Assembly (NCBI GenBank): GCA_900544405.1
Contig: UQVA01000003.1
Coordinates: 62,001-126,000, forward strand
Source of the DNA: an uncultured Eubacteriales bacterium
Lineage (GTDB): Bacteria; Bacillota; Clostridia; Oscillospirales; Oscillospiraceae
Length of the DNA: 64,000 nt
Direction of reading: 5' to 3'
Positions within the stretch are counted from its first letter, which is position 1, and the number at the start of each line of letters is the position of its first letter. This document shows positions 8,147-17,174 of this stretch, piece by piece. The notes under the pieces were generated by a model. It did no database searches and was not told the DNA's origin. It saw nothing but the letters and a program-made list of their open reading frames with translations. Position numbers and translations under genes: made by a program.

Positions 8147-8623
8147 TTAGTCTCCTTGGCTGCAATTTGCCGCATCGATGGCAATGACCAGCAGCAGTCC
8201 GGGCATTTCCACGGCGGGATTTTCAAAAGTCATGGCATAGGTGTCGCCCCAGGTAAAAAGCTCCTTGGAAATATGCAGCACCGTGGCATTTCCACGGCGC
8301 ACGTCATAATCCCATCCGAACAGGTCCCCTTCCGCCGTCCAGCCCTGATAGTCAATGGAATATCGGGGCGAAAAGAAGGTAAATTCCTTCCGGACCGTGC
8401 CCATGGTCTGTCCGTTCAGCACGATCTCAAAGGCCGGCAGAAAGCGGAACAGCTTCTGGTGGATGGACCCCACCTCCCGGCCCGTGGCCTTTTCGTACAC
8501 ATGGATCTGATGGCCCAGCGTGAACCACTCGGCCTTTACAAAATACTTGGGCCTGCCGGTCTCATCGTAGACGTCATAGCTGTCCGTCCAGGAAAAGACC
8601 CGCTGGCGAATAAGCAGCTTCAT
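8147..8623 (-). CDS. LURP-one-related (DUF567-like) protein
   Basis: A 158-residue protein of alternating beta strands, starting MKLLIRQRVFSWTDSYDVYD and containing YFVKAEWFTLGHQIHVYEK and FTWGDTYAM, which resemble the LURP-one/Tubby-C-like fold of bacterial YxjI-type proteins. No enzymatic residues are recognised. Its stop codon overlaps the luxS ribosome site, so the two are translationally linked. The start at 8623 rather than an ATG two codons earlier is favoured because the GGTAGGGG segment would directly abut the earlier ATG. The role in the operon is unknown. Confidence 0.65.
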   Translation of the reverse strand: MKLLIRQRVFSWTDSYDVYDETGRPKYFVKAEWFTLGHQIHVYEKATGREVGSIHQKLFRFLPAFEIVLNGQTMGTVRKEFTFFSPRYSIDYQGWTAEGDLFGWDYDVRRGNATVLHISKELFTWGDTYAMTFENPAVEMPGLLLVIAIDAANCSQGD

Positions 8624-8655
8624 AAGCATCCCCTACCCTTTCATTATAGCGGTTT

Positions 8656-9609
8656 TCAGGAAAAAAGCAAGTCCGCCACCGCCTCCCGGAGCCAATCCGT
8701 GTAGGCGAGATAGTCCTCGGCGTACAGATGGCAGCCGTCGGCGCTGAGGTTGTCCGGCAGATAGCCGTTTTCATCGGCAAAGCGGGCGTTGCTGTCCAGA
8801 TAAAAAAGATTCTTGTCAGCGGCCAGCTGGGCGATTCGATTATTCAGGTTCCCAATGTTTTCCGGATTGAAATACCAGCCGTCCTGGACCTTGCTCCGGC
8901 CCACGGTCATGATACTCACCAGGAAAATTTGTGCCTCCGGCTGCCTTTCCCGCACAAAATCCACCAGTTCCCCATAGGCATTCAAAATTTCGTCGTGGTC
9001 GTCGCCGCACTCATTGATGCCCAGGCACAGGAAAATTTTTCCGTAGGTCTTGCTCCCAAGCAGGGCTTCCAGGCTCTCCTTCGGGAAATTCAGGTCCTCC
9101 GTCTCGATTTTCGGCCAGTTGAACACGGTCATGCCCGTGTAGCTGAAATAATCCGCCTGCCCCAGACGGCTGTATAGCCGCATTCCCGCCGTCCGGGAAT
9201 CCCCCACAAACAGCACATCGTCAAACCAGTTTTCATCCACTTTTCCATCCGTCACCGGCGGCGGGGTGGTGGGTTCCGTAGGCGGTTCGGTAGGAGGTTC
9301 GGTTGTCGGCTCCGTTGTGGCTTCCGTAGTCGGTTCCGTCACCGGCTCCGTGGGGGCCGTAGTTGGCACCGTGGTCGGCTCGGTGGTCGGTTCTGTCGTC
9401 GGGGCCGTGGCCTGGTCCTGCGCCTGCCGCAGCTGCTCCCGGAGTCCGCCTTCGTCGGTCAGCAGCAGAATGGGAATCGCCGGGGCGAATTGGTCCTGCG
9501 CCAGCCCATAGGGCCGCAGAACGACGTATTTATAATAGCACCCCGCCCCGCTCAAGGCCAGTCCCGACAGAACCAGTGCCAAGGCGAATATAATCAGTCG
9601 TTTTTTCAT
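8656..9609 (-). CDS. Membrane-anchored SGNH/GDSL hydrolase with TEPT linker
   Basis: A 317-residue exported protein. An N-terminal hydrophobic segment with a Cys (SGAGC, about 20-24) may be a lipobox or an uncleaved anchor. A Thr-Glu-Pro-rich linker (about 68-117, repeated TEPT units) leads to an SGNH domain: block I FVGDSRTAGM (about 133-142), block III LGINECG, and block V with Asp and His in ADGCHLYAEDY near the end. Such hydrolases act with MBOAT acyltransferases to add or remove O-acetyl groups on cell-wall polymers, and the MBOAT gene lies 15 bases upstream. The specific polymer is not known. Confidence 0.85.
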   Translation of the reverse strand: MKKRLIIFALALVLSGLALSGAGCYYKYVVLRPYGLAQDQFAPAIPILLLTDEGGLREQLRQAQDQATAPTTEPTTEPTTVPTTAPTEPVTEPTTEATTEPTTEPPTEPPTEPTTPPPVTDGKVDENWFDDVLFVGDSRTAGMRLYSRLGQADYFSYTGMTVFNWPKIETEDLNFPKESLEALLGSKTYGKIFLCLGINECGDDHDEILNAYGELVDFVRERQPEAQIFLVSIMTVGRSKVQDGWYFNPENIGNLNNRIAQLAADKNLFYLDSNARFADENGYLPDNLSADGCHLYAEDYLAYTDWLREAVADLLFS

Positions 9610-9624
9610 GGAAACGCACTCCCT

Positions 9625-10953
9625 TTAGAATTGGAAATACAGGAAGGGACTTCCCGCACTGGTGGCCATGACGTACACACACACCCAGAACAGCAGGAAC
9701 AGAAGAACGTCGGCAATCCAGTATTTCTGGATTTTTCGCACCAGCCGGGGCAGCCAGGGCATGGCCAGCAGCACCCCGATGATCAGATAGGGCAAATACG
9801 CCCTGCCCACCATCCGGTAGTCCAGTGGGTTCACGGCACGGCCCATGCCAAACAGCTTGCCCAGGAAAACCGTCATTTTGGCCCGGTCCCCGATGGCAAA
9901 GGGCACCCAGCTAATTAAAATCGCAAAAATCGTGTAAAGATGCCCCAAAAGCGGCACTTTCCGGCAGACTTTTCCCCAGAACAGCTTTTCCAGCAAAATA
10001 AGCGCCAGCAAAAAGCCCGCCCACAGCAGGTAATTTCCACCGTTTCCGTGCCAGAAGCCCGTCAGGGCCCACACGATGGCCAGATTCACCGCCGTGCGCT
10101 TCCAGCCCTTCCGACTGCCGCCCAAGGGAATGTACACATATTCCCGGAACCACCTGCCCAAGGTGGCGTGCCACCGGCGGTAAAATTCCGAAACCGTAAC
10201 GGAGGCGTAGGGGTCCAGGAAATTCCGGGGCAGATGATACCCCACCAGCCGTCCCAGGCCCATGGCCATGAGACTGTAACTGTAAAAGTCAAAATAGAGC
10301 CGCAGGGCGTAGGCCAGCAGCGCCAGCCAGGCCAGGGACGTGGAGATACCCCCATAGCCAGCAACCGCCGTCTCGGCCCACAGGCCCCCCAAGCGGTCTG
10401 CCAGCAATACTTTCATGGCAAGGCCCAGAATCAGCTCCTGGAGGCCATGGTGAATGGCGTAGGGGCAAAGGCAGGGGCTTTGGGACTCCAGCTGCAATTT
10501 TCTTGGCTCTGCCAGCGGCCCGGAAAGCAGCTTTGGGAATTGGAGAATTTGCGCAGCAAACCGGAAGGGGCTTCGCTCCTCCGGGCATTTTTTCCGGTAC
10601 ACATCAATGAGATAGGCCGCCAGCTGAAAGCAGTAAAAGCTCATGCCGGGGGGCAGCATTTTCCCGCCCTGATGGCACTTGAAGAACACCAGCAGCCCCA
10701 CGGGCAGTAACGCGCTCACCACCAGCAGCACGCCGGAGCGCCATTTTTTCAGCAGCAGGCCCAGCAGGAACGTCAGGGCCGTCACTTCGAGAAGCACAGC
10801 CACGGGCCAGATCTGCCGCCCGCAGGCCAAGTAATAATACAGGCAGCTGGCCGCCGCCAGCACGGCGCTGCGGCCCCGCCGGGGGGTGAGATAGTAGACC
10901 GCCAGGAACGCCGGTAGGAAATAAAAAAGGAAGGGGATGGAATTGAATTGCAT
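9625..10953 (-). CDS. MBOAT family O-acyltransferase (AlgI/DltB-like)
   Basis: A 442-residue polytopic membrane protein starting MQFNSIPFLFYFLPAFLAVYY. The family hallmarks are visible: EFYRRWHATLGRWFREYVY (about residues 250-268) and the catalytic His in LTGFWHG. MBOAT proteins of this kind move acyl groups across the membrane to extracellular polysaccharides, paired with an SGNH partner that is encoded next. The start ATG at 10953 follows a GTG two codons upstream; the ribosome site is weak (GGCGGTG). It heads the operon that also holds luxS and mtnN. Confidence 0.9.
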   Translation of the reverse strand: MQFNSIPFLFYFLPAFLAVYYLTPRRGRSAVLAAASCLYYYLACGRQIWPVAVLLEVTALTFLLGLLLKKWRSGVLLVVSALLPVGLLVFFKCHQGGKMLPPGMSFYCFQLAAYLIDVYRKKCPEERSPFRFAAQILQFPKLLSGPLAEPRKLQLESQSPCLCPYAIHHGLQELILGLAMKVLLADRLGGLWAETAVAGYGGISTSLAWLALLAYALRLYFDFYSYSLMAMGLGRLVGYHLPRNFLDPYASVTVSEFYRRWHATLGRWFREYVYIPLGGSRKGWKRTAVNLAIVWALTGFWHGNGGNYLLWAGFLLALILLEKLFWGKVCRKVPLLGHLYTIFAILISWVPFAIGDRAKMTVFLGKLFGMGRAVNPLDYRMVGRAYLPYLIIGVLLAMPWLPRLVRKIQKYWIADVLLFLLFWVCVYVMATSAGSPFLYFQF

Positions 10954-10987
10954 AAGCACCGCCCGTCTGTATTTTCAGGGAAGAATA

Positions 10988-10996
10988 TGCTATAAT
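10988..10996 (+). promoter_or_regulatory. Extended -10 promoter of the GH3 gene
   Basis: TGCTATAAT gives an extended -10 with a perfect TATAAT at 10991-10996, followed by CCGAGG and ATG at 11016. The -35 region is poor, as is usual for extended -10 promoters. Confidence 0.6.
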
Positions 10997-11015
10997 ACTT
11001 CCCGAGGTGAATCCA

Positions 11016-12188
11016 ATGAAAAAATTTTTCTGCGTCATTCTCTGTCTGCTGCTCTGCGGCTGCTCCGTGCAGCCCATGCCAAAAGCGTCCTCCCGGGCGA
11101 CACTGCCACCGGAGCCGTCCGCCCAGGTCACGACCCAGTCTCCCACGCAAGTCCCTACTCAGGCACCTACGCTACCTCCGGACCCCGTAGACCTTCTGCT
11201 CTCCGGCCTGACCACAGAAGAAAAGGTCGGCCAGTTGTTCCTGGCCCGATGCCGGAAGGAAACGGCAGCGGAGGATACTGCCCAATATCATCTGGGCGGG
11301 CTCGTCCTCTTTGACCGGGACACGGAAGACGAAACACCCGAATCCCTGCGGCAGACGTTGGAACGCTACCAGGAAGCCGCCACCATTCCGCTGCTGATCG
11401 CCGTTGATGAGGAAGGCGGCAGTGTCGTCCGCATCAGCGACAAGCCCGCTTTCCGGGATGCGCCGTTTTCCTCCCCACGCTCCCTTTACGAAGGAGGCGG
11501 CATGGAAGCCTTGCGCACTGCCGAGGTAGAAAAAGATGCATTGCTGTCCGATTTGGGCATTAACGTTAACCTGGCCCCGGTCTGCGACATTACCACCGAC
11601 CCGGCAGCATTTCTTTATGACCGTTCTCTGGGGCAAAGCCCAGAGCTTACCTGTCAATGGGTACAAATTGCCGTAGAGGAAGGACAGACTTACGGCATCG
11701 GCTGTGTATTGAAACATTTCCCCGGCTATGGGAACAATGCTGACACCCACGTGGGGATTGCCATAGAAAATCGTTCCCTGGAGGAACTGGAAGCCCAGGA
11801 TCTCCTGCCCTTTGCCGCCGGAATGGAGGCCGGCTGCGGAGCCGTCATGATGTCCCACATTCAGGTCACTGCACTGGATGCGGAATACCCTGCATCCCTG
11901 TCCCCGGCGGTCCACCGCTATGTCCGGGAAACCATGGGCTATAACGGTGTTCTGGTCACAGATGATCTGGTTATGGATGCAATTTCTGTTCCCTACGGCG
12001 TCGGGGAAGCGGCCGTTCTGGCTGTTCTGGCAGGAAACGATCTGCTGATCTCCAGCGATTTCCCGGAGCAGTACGCAGCGGTACTGGAAGCCATTCGGGA
12101 AGGCCGCATTTCCGAAGAACAGATCGACAACGCCGTCCGGCGGATTCTGCTCTGGAAGCAGTCTCTGGGGCTGTTGTCCGGCATCTAA
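11016..12188 (+). CDS. Glycoside hydrolase family 3 lipoprotein (NagZ-like)
   Basis: A 390-residue lipoprotein. The lipobox is LLCGC (Cys16), followed by a Pro/Thr/Gln linker (about 28-57). The GH3 domain carries KHFPGYGNNADTHVG (about 233-247), the NagZ family motif holding the acid/base dyad, and TDDLVM (315-320) with the nucleophilic Asp. NagZ-type enzymes remove N-acetylglucosamine from muropeptides; Gram-positive forms act outside the membrane, which fits the lipid anchor. CCGAGG before the ATG supports the start at 11016 over a GTG three codons earlier. It diverges from the MBOAT operon. Confidence 0.88.
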   Translation: MKKFFCVILCLLLCGCSVQPMPKASSRATLPPEPSAQVTTQSPTQVPTQAPTLPPDPVDLLLSGLTTEEKVGQLFLARCRKETAAEDTAQYHLGGLVLFDRDTEDETPESLRQTLERYQEAATIPLLIAVDEEGGSVVRISDKPAFRDAPFSSPRSLYEGGGMEALRTAEVEKDALLSDLGINVNLAPVCDITTDPAAFLYDRSLGQSPELTCQWVQIAVEEGQTYGIGCVLKHFPGYGNNADTHVGIAIENRSLEELEAQDLLPFAAGMEAGCGAVMMSHIQVTALDAEYPASLSPAVHRYVRETMGYNGVLVTDDLVMDAISVPYGVGEAAVLAVLAGNDLLISSDFPEQYAAVLEAIREGRISEEQIDNAVRRILLWKQSLGLLSGI

Positions 12189-12993
12189 CCGTCTCCGGCT
12201 AGATTTACATAATCATACCATTTCCCCCGCCCCATTGCAACCCCCAATCCACGTTTTTTCACCTTTTTCGGTATGCCTTCCGCCGTGGCATCGTAGGGCC
12301 GGTAAAATCCCCCGGCGTGGCACGGTAGGGGCGTGGGCATGCCCCGCCCGCCTTGTAGCGATACTTGAGCGGTAAAAATCGACGCAGAACACCTCGACCT
12401 TCTGAGAAAACGCCTTCCCCTGGAGGGTGGTACTCCGCGCTGCGAATCCAAAATCTATATGACTGCCGGTGGCAGTCATACCTCTACTATGGTGGTCCGG
12501 CAACGCCGGACCGGATGAGGCCGAAGGTAACAGCGCCGTACCAACCTATGGCGATAATCGGTAGCTTCGACCTCATCAGTCGCAACTGACGTTGCGCCAG
12601 CTTCCCCTCCAGGGGAAGGCTTAACTCAGAAGTACGGGGCCGGTTGCTCAGAGTCAATGGCTCCCCTGTGTAGGGGGAGCTGTCACACCGCCAGGTATGA
12701 CTGAGGGGGTGTAAGCTATCGATTTGCTGAATGCTATCGTTCGATAGTCCCCTCCAAGAACCGACCGTACACCCCCTCCGAGCCACGCAAGCGTGGCCCA
12801 CCTCCCCCTACACAGGGGAGGCTTACGCTTTACCGCTTCTGCGTATGGAATTCGTGCGGGCGGGGCATGCCGCCGCCCCTACAAAGCCTTGCCGGTAGGC
12901 ATCCCAAACTTGGTAGATTACACCCCCTCAGTCTGCCCGCAGGGCAGACAGCTCCCCCTACACAGGGGAGCCTTACGCCACGCCGGAAGTTGG
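12189..12993. repeat. Repeat-rich intergenic region without genes
   Basis: About 800 bases with no credible coding frame. It contains one complete MITE-like element (12400-12631) and further related half-elements. One pair is CTCCCCTGTGTAGGGGGAG near 12662 with its inverted partner CTCCCCCTACACAGGGGAG near 12803. Hairpins GCCACGC/GCGTGGC (12782-12797) and GTCTGCCC/GGGCAGAC (near 12931) fit the same variable-hairpin module. A GGGCGGGGCATGCC-type inverted pair also flanks the region. Confidence 0.7.
12400..12631 (+). repeat. MITE-like dispersed repeat, copy A
   Basis: A 232-bp element with terminal inverted repeats: TTCTGAG, a short AT-rich spacer, then GCCTTCCCCTGGAGG at the left (12412-12426) and its exact complement at the right (12606-12620) followed by CTCAGAA. 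Inside are a hairpin ATGACTGCC/GGCAGTCAT and two hairpins whose stems differ from copy B but still pair (12495-12511, 12581-12596). It is homologous, in opposite orientation, to the copy near 17430-17639. Confidence 0.7.
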
Positions 12994-13395
12994 CTATTCG
13001 GCCCTCCAATCTCCGGCGGAGCGGATGGTCTCCAGGGGTATTTTTTCTCCGTCTGCGAACTCTAACATCTGTCCGCACACGTCTATCCGGCGGATATGGC
13101 CGATTTTTTCTACATAGGCCCCGCCGCTTTTCCATACATCCGGCCGGAAATAGCAAATTTGGACCGGCGTTTCCGGGTGCCGCAGGGCCTCCTGCAACGT
13201 TTCGTCCAGGGCCTGCCGGGCCTCCTCCGTCAGCTCCACCGGCTGCTCCGTGAGCCGGGCCGTTTCCTCCACCGCCGCATCCAACCCCGTCAGCGCCGCA
13301 AAGGGCGCAAACTGGGCTGCCCGCTCCTGATTGGACATGGGCGGGTGCTTGGCGGAATACACCCGGGTGTGGTGCAGGATCGAATCGTATTTCAC
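12994..13395 (-). CDS. YolD-like protein
   Basis: A 133-residue protein starting MKYDSILHHTRVYSAKHPPM, with the YolD-like signature MSNQERAAQFAPFAALTG (about 20-37) and a C-terminal beta region FADGEKIPLETIRSAGDW. YolD-like proteins accompany Y-family polymerases (UvrX/YqjW type) in Bacillota and are thought to modulate them during DNA damage. The start codon is GTG and overlaps the polymerase stop (GTGA), so the two are translationally coupled. Confidence 0.85.
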   Translation of the reverse strand: MKYDSILHHTRVYSAKHPPMSNQERAAQFAPFAALTGLDAAVEETARLTEQPVELTEEARQALDETLQEALRHPETPVQICYFRPDVWKSGGAYVEKIGHIRRIDVCGQMLEFADGEKIPLETIRSAGDWRAE

Positions 13396-14885
13396 GCCTT
13401 ATGCCCTCCGATCTGGCCGTTTCGCTCCCGGGCGGTGGCCCCTTCCAGATAATTGCTGCCCCGCAGGATGGCGTTGCGGCCGTAGCGCCGCTGGATGGCC
13501 AGCACCGCCTGCTGACGGCGGCGCTCCCGCTCCAATTCCGCTTCCTGCTGCCGGAGCTTTTCCTGCTGCTCCTCCGTGGTGGAAAACAGGTCCAGCTGCA
13601 CCGGCTCCTCGGAGATCTGGCTTTCCGGCAGCACATGGCAGGCAGTGACGGTGATACGCCGGACCAGCAGATTTTTCCCGGTGATGCGGTCAAAAATTTT
13701 CAGCATGGCCTCCGTCATGATTTTGGCCGATGCGGTGTGCCGCCCCAGATTTTCCGACCCGTGGGCGGGCTTGGGGGTCTGGCGGCCATAGCGGTCCGTG
13801 ACCACCGGCCCGGAATAGGATTTGCGAATCTCCGGGTCCGTGAGATTGTCGATGTCGTACCCTACGTCCAGCACCACCTGGTCCCCGGCCAGCCGCTTTT
13901 CCAGCAGGTCCAGGGCCAGCCGCTCGGTCATTTCCCAGACGATGAGCCGGGCCTTTTCGTTGGTATAGGGGCATTGCAGCACCTGGCCGGAGCTGAGGCT
14001 GTTGGTGCTGGGCCGATAGGCCTTGATGTCTGCAATGGTGCAGGGCTCCACCCCCCAGGCGTGGTCCAGCAGCAGCCCCGCATTGACCCCGAAGGTCCGG
14101 AAAAACCATTCCTCGTCAAATTCCGACCGGAGGGCAATGTCCCCCATGGTGTGCATCCCGGCGCTTTCCAGCTTCCGGGCGTAGCCGGGACCCAGCCGCC
14201 AGAAATCCGTCAGGGGCCGATGGTCCCAAAGCTGCATTTTGTAGCCCAGTTCGTCCAGTTCCGCAATGCGGACCCCGTTTTCGTCCGGAGGCAGATGCTT
14301 GGCTACGATGTCCATGGCAATCTTGCTAAGATAAAGATTGGTGCCGATGCCTGCCGTGGCGGTGATGCCGGTGCTTTTCAGCACGTCGGAAATCATCTTC
14401 CGGGCCAGCTCCCGGGCCGTCAGGCCGTAGGTCTTCAGGTAGCCGGTGGCATCGATGAACACCTCGTCCACGGAATAGACGTGGATGTCCTCCGGGGCGA
14501 TGTATTTGAGATAAATGTTGTAGATTTGGGTGCTGACCTCCATATAATGGGCCATTTGGGGCTTGGCAATCACGTAATCCAGTTCCAGGGACGGGTCCCG
14601 CTCCAGCTCCGCCGCCACGCAGCTTTTCCCACGGAACATCCCGCCGGGGGCTCGGCGCCGCCGCTGGACGTTCACGGCCTTCACTTTCTGGATCACCTCG
14701 AAAAGCCGGGCCCGGCCCGGTATCCCGTAGGCCTTCAGGGCCGGGGACACCGCCAGGCAAATGGTCTTTTCCGTGCGGCTCTCGTCCGCCACCACCAGAT
14801 TGGTGCCCAGGGGGTCCATTTCCCGCTCCACGCACTCTACGGAAGCGTAAAAGGACTTCAAATCAATGGCAATATAGCTTTTCAT
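13392..14885 (-). CDS. Y-family DNA polymerase (DinB/UmuC-like, UvrX type)
   Basis: A 497-residue translesion polymerase. The first metal-binding Asp is in IAIDLKSFYASVEC (residues 5-18), and the catalytic pair is in YSVDEVFIDATGYL (about 136-149). The palm/finger region is followed by a little-finger domain and a C-terminal beta-clamp motif QLDLFS, then a charged coiled-coil tail (EEQQEKLRQQEAELERERRR). The start at 14885 is preceded by GGCGGGAG. Together with the coupled YolD-like gene this is an SOS-type mutagenesis unit; no LexA box was identified upstream. Confidence 0.92.
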   Translation of the reverse strand: MKSYIAIDLKSFYASVECVEREMDPLGTNLVVADESRTEKTICLAVSPALKAYGIPGRARLFEVIQKVKAVNVQRRRRAPGGMFRGKSCVAAELERDPSLELDYVIAKPQMAHYMEVSTQIYNIYLKYIAPEDIHVYSVDEVFIDATGYLKTYGLTARELARKMISDVLKSTGITATAGIGTNLYLSKIAMDIVAKHLPPDENGVRIAELDELGYKMQLWDHRPLTDFWRLGPGYARKLESAGMHTMGDIALRSEFDEEWFFRTFGVNAGLLLDHAWGVEPCTIADIKAYRPSTNSLSSGQVLQCPYTNEKARLIVWEMTERLALDLLEKRLAGDQVVLDVGYDIDNLTDPEIRKSYSGPVVTDRYGRQTPKPAHGSENLGRHTASAKIMTEAMLKIFDRITGKNLLVRRITVTACHVLPESQISEEPVQLDLFSTTEEQQEKLRQQEAELERERRRQQAVLAIQRRYGRNAILRGSNYLEGATARERNGQIGGHKA

Positions 14886-14979
14886 CTGCGCTCCCGCCTT
14901 TCCTGGGTCTATTATATCAAAAGTTTGTTCAAAATGGAAGCAGAAAATTCCGGGGCTGCAATCAGCCCCGGAAAAATTT

Positions 14980-16407
14980 TTACGCAATATCGCAGACGAT
15001 GCCCGCAAAGAGCAGCAGACCGTCCTGGGACGTGACCATGGTCAGAAAGGGCCGGTCCAGCCGGAAATCCACTTCCTCCTCCGGTGGCCTGGCCGCACCG
15101 GCAGCATCCATCAGGGTATAGGCCGCCGCTGTGACCCCCTCCTCGTCGATGGCCAGCCGGGCGGCGTGGTCCGTCTGGGAAAGATACAGGTCATTGTCGG
15201 AAATCGGGGAGAAATCCGCCTGCCCCAGGTCGAAAACCTTGGAAATGCCCATGGTTTCCAGGGCGTCCGTCAATGTCTGCTGCTGGAAAATATCGAATTT
15301 CGGGATAGACACATGGACGATGAGCCGGGTCTGATTTTCCCATTGGCTGCTGTCTGACGCCAGGGTGAACACGTCCTCCCCGGCCAGCAGGTCCTCCGGC
15401 GTGACGCCTTCGTCCGGCAGGAAGAACCACATGGTTCCGCCGCTTTCCAGGAGCTTACCGTAGGCGGCGAAGCCATCGCCCCAGTAATACGTATCCGCTC
15501 CGTCGCTGCGGAGAAAGTCCGCACTCGTGTTCCCGGAAAGGCCATGGAAGGTGCCTTCCCGGGTATTGTTCTTGGAAAACTCCTCCGTCCATTTGGACTG
15601 AAAATAGACGGTAGAAGCCAGTGCCAACACCGTATCCGGGGAGAATCGTGCGGTTTTTGTGGCTTTTTTCAGAAGTCCTCCGGTCTGTTCGTCCAGCCAG
15701 TCCCGCAGAGCTTTATCCAGCTCCTTGGATCCCATTTCGCCCCGGTACACGGATGCGTAATCATTTTCCGCCAGCCGGTCCACGGTCTCCTGACGGAAAG
15801 ACGACCCCTCGTTGAGCCACAGGGAATTGGCCAGCACGCTGTTCACGGCTCCGTCCTGCCGGTACACGGACCGCCACACAGCCTTCGCCTGAGTCCGCAG
15901 GTCCTCCAGGTCGTCGCTGCCCAGGACGGCCAGGATCTCCTGCCGGGTGTCCCCGTCGGTGATCTCCGCCAGCATGGCCAGAGCCATATACACGTTCAGT
16001 GGAGAGCAGACCCGGTTGCCCTGACCGGAAAGCAGTGCCCGTGCGGCCGTGGGGAAATAGGTTTCCAGCCCGTCGGCGAAGCCCTCCTCCGGCCGCAGGG
16101 CGTTGAGGTCCTCCCGCCAGCGGTCATAGACCGGTTGAAAAGCCTCGTCGTCAAATTCGCCGTTCCATTTGATATACTTTTGCTCATTGGGATAGGCCGT
16201 CATCTGGGGATATTCCGCAGCGGCCAGCACCTGCACGCCGCCCCGGCCCAGATCTACGCCCGGCCCGAAGAAAATGCCCAGCAGGATCACCGCCGTCAGA
16301 ACTGCCGCCACCGCCGCCGTCCAGCGGGGGATTTTCCGCTTTTTCGCCTCTTTCACATACTTGTCCGGCAAATTCGTTACCGCATCGAACAGGTCTTCCT
16401 TTTTCAT
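14980..16407 (-). CDS. Membrane-anchored serpin
   Basis: A 475-residue protein with a short cytoplasmic segment MKKEDLFDAVTNLPDKYVKE, one transmembrane helix (about 29-48) and an extracellular serpin domain (about 80-475). Serpin signatures include NVYMALAMLAEI, ANSLWLNEG, LASTVYFQSKW and the C-terminal DRPFLTMV. The hinge EEGVTAAAYTLM (422-433) leads to a reactive loop in which, by alignment with alpha-1-antitrypsin, P1 is Ala438 and P1' Ala439. P9 is Tyr, which is less usual. Its ATG overlaps the stop of the upstream sigma factor (ATGA). Related gut clostridial serpins inhibit elastase-like proteases; the target here is inferred. Confidence 0.92.
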   Translation of the reverse strand: MKKEDLFDAVTNLPDKYVKEAKKRKIPRWTAAVAAVLTAVILLGIFFGPGVDLGRGGVQVLAAAEYPQMTAYPNEQKYIKWNGEFDDEAFQPVYDRWREDLNALRPEEGFADGLETYFPTAARALLSGQGNRVCSPLNVYMALAMLAEITDGDTRQEILAVLGSDDLEDLRTQAKAVWRSVYRQDGAVNSVLANSLWLNEGSSFRQETVDRLAENDYASVYRGEMGSKELDKALRDWLDEQTGGLLKKATKTARFSPDTVLALASTVYFQSKWTEEFSKNNTREGTFHGLSGNTSADFLRSDGADTYYWGDGFAAYGKLLESGGTMWFFLPDEGVTPEDLLAGEDVFTLASDSSQWENQTRLIVHVSIPKFDIFQQQTLTDALETMGISKVFDLGQADFSPISDNDLYLSQTDHAARLAIDEEGVTAAAYTLMDAAGAARPPEEEVDFRLDRPFLTMVTSQDGLLLFAGIVCDIA

Positions 16408-16964
16408 GGGACGTCCACTCCTTTTGCTTCCAGATAGATTTTCAGTTTCCTCCGCAGGCTCAGCATTTTCTGGGCCATCTGCGCCCCGGACCGGAGGGAT
16501 TCCACCGCCAGTGTGTTCACGCTGTCCCCATACCAGTACCGCCGGACGAACAGCACCCGGTCCTCCCTGGGCAGGGTGCCCAGCCAGTCCCGGATATAGG
16601 CCGTCAGCAGCCGCCCATCGACCTCGTCCTCCAAGCGGGTGCGGTCCGGGATGCACTCCTCCAATTCCGAGAGCAGTACCTCCATGGGGCCATAGCGCTT
16701 CTGGGCGTGATTCTCCCGATAGCGGCTCACCGCCAGATTCCGCACGATGCGCCCCAGGTAGGCCCCCAGACAGTCGGGCCGCTCCGGGGGGATGCGGTTC
16801 CAGACGGCCAGCCAAGTGTCGTTGACGCATTCCTCCACGTCCTCCCGGCAGCCCAGAATGTTCCAGGCGATATGCCGGCACAGATTTCCGAATTTCCGGT
16901 CCGTCTCCCGGATGGCCTGCTCCTCCCGGGCAAAGTACAGGCCCAGAATGGCTTTCTCCTCCAA
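16404..16964 (-). CDS. Sigma-70 family (ECF-like) RNA polymerase sigma factor
   Basis: A 186-residue sigma factor. Region 2 is visible as FGNLCRHIAWNILGCREDVEECVNDTW-type sequence (about 25-52) with AYLGRIVRNLAVSRYR; region 4 follows with LPREDRVLFVRRYWYGDSV and a C-terminal helix. The start is TTG at 16964, with AAGGAGG eight bases upstream; a further upstream TTG at 17015 lacks a ribosome site and TTGACC there may instead be a -35 element. The gene overlaps the membrane serpin by four bases, an arrangement like sigma/anti-sigma pairs. Confidence 0.85.
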   Translation of the reverse strand: MEEKAILGLYFAREEQAIRETDRKFGNLCRHIAWNILGCREDVEECVNDTWLAVWNRIPPERPDCLGAYLGRIVRNLAVSRYRENHAQKRYGPMEVLLSELEECIPDRTRLEDEVDGRLLTAYIRDWLGTLPREDRVLFVRRYWYGDSVNTLAVESLRSGAQMAQKMLSLRRKLKIYLEAKGVDVP

Positions 16965-17174
16965 GTCCCCCGCCTCCTTTTCTCTCTTTCTACCATATCT
17001 GTCGCAAAAGGTCAACGGATATTGGACCCCCGGCGGAAAAATTTTCCGCCGGGGGTGGGAATTTCGGTTTGAGCGGGGCTTCCAATGCCGCCTTGCCTCC
17101 CTCTTTGAGGGCGGTGGCAGCCCGTTGGGGCAGGCGGAGGGGGTGTCCTACCCCTAGAAGTAGGGGGTAGAGGT

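Noticed and set aside
16408..16881. N-terminal extension of the serpin frame
   Set aside because: It overlaps the sigma factor in another frame; the ATG at 16407 with the ATGA overlap is the natural start.
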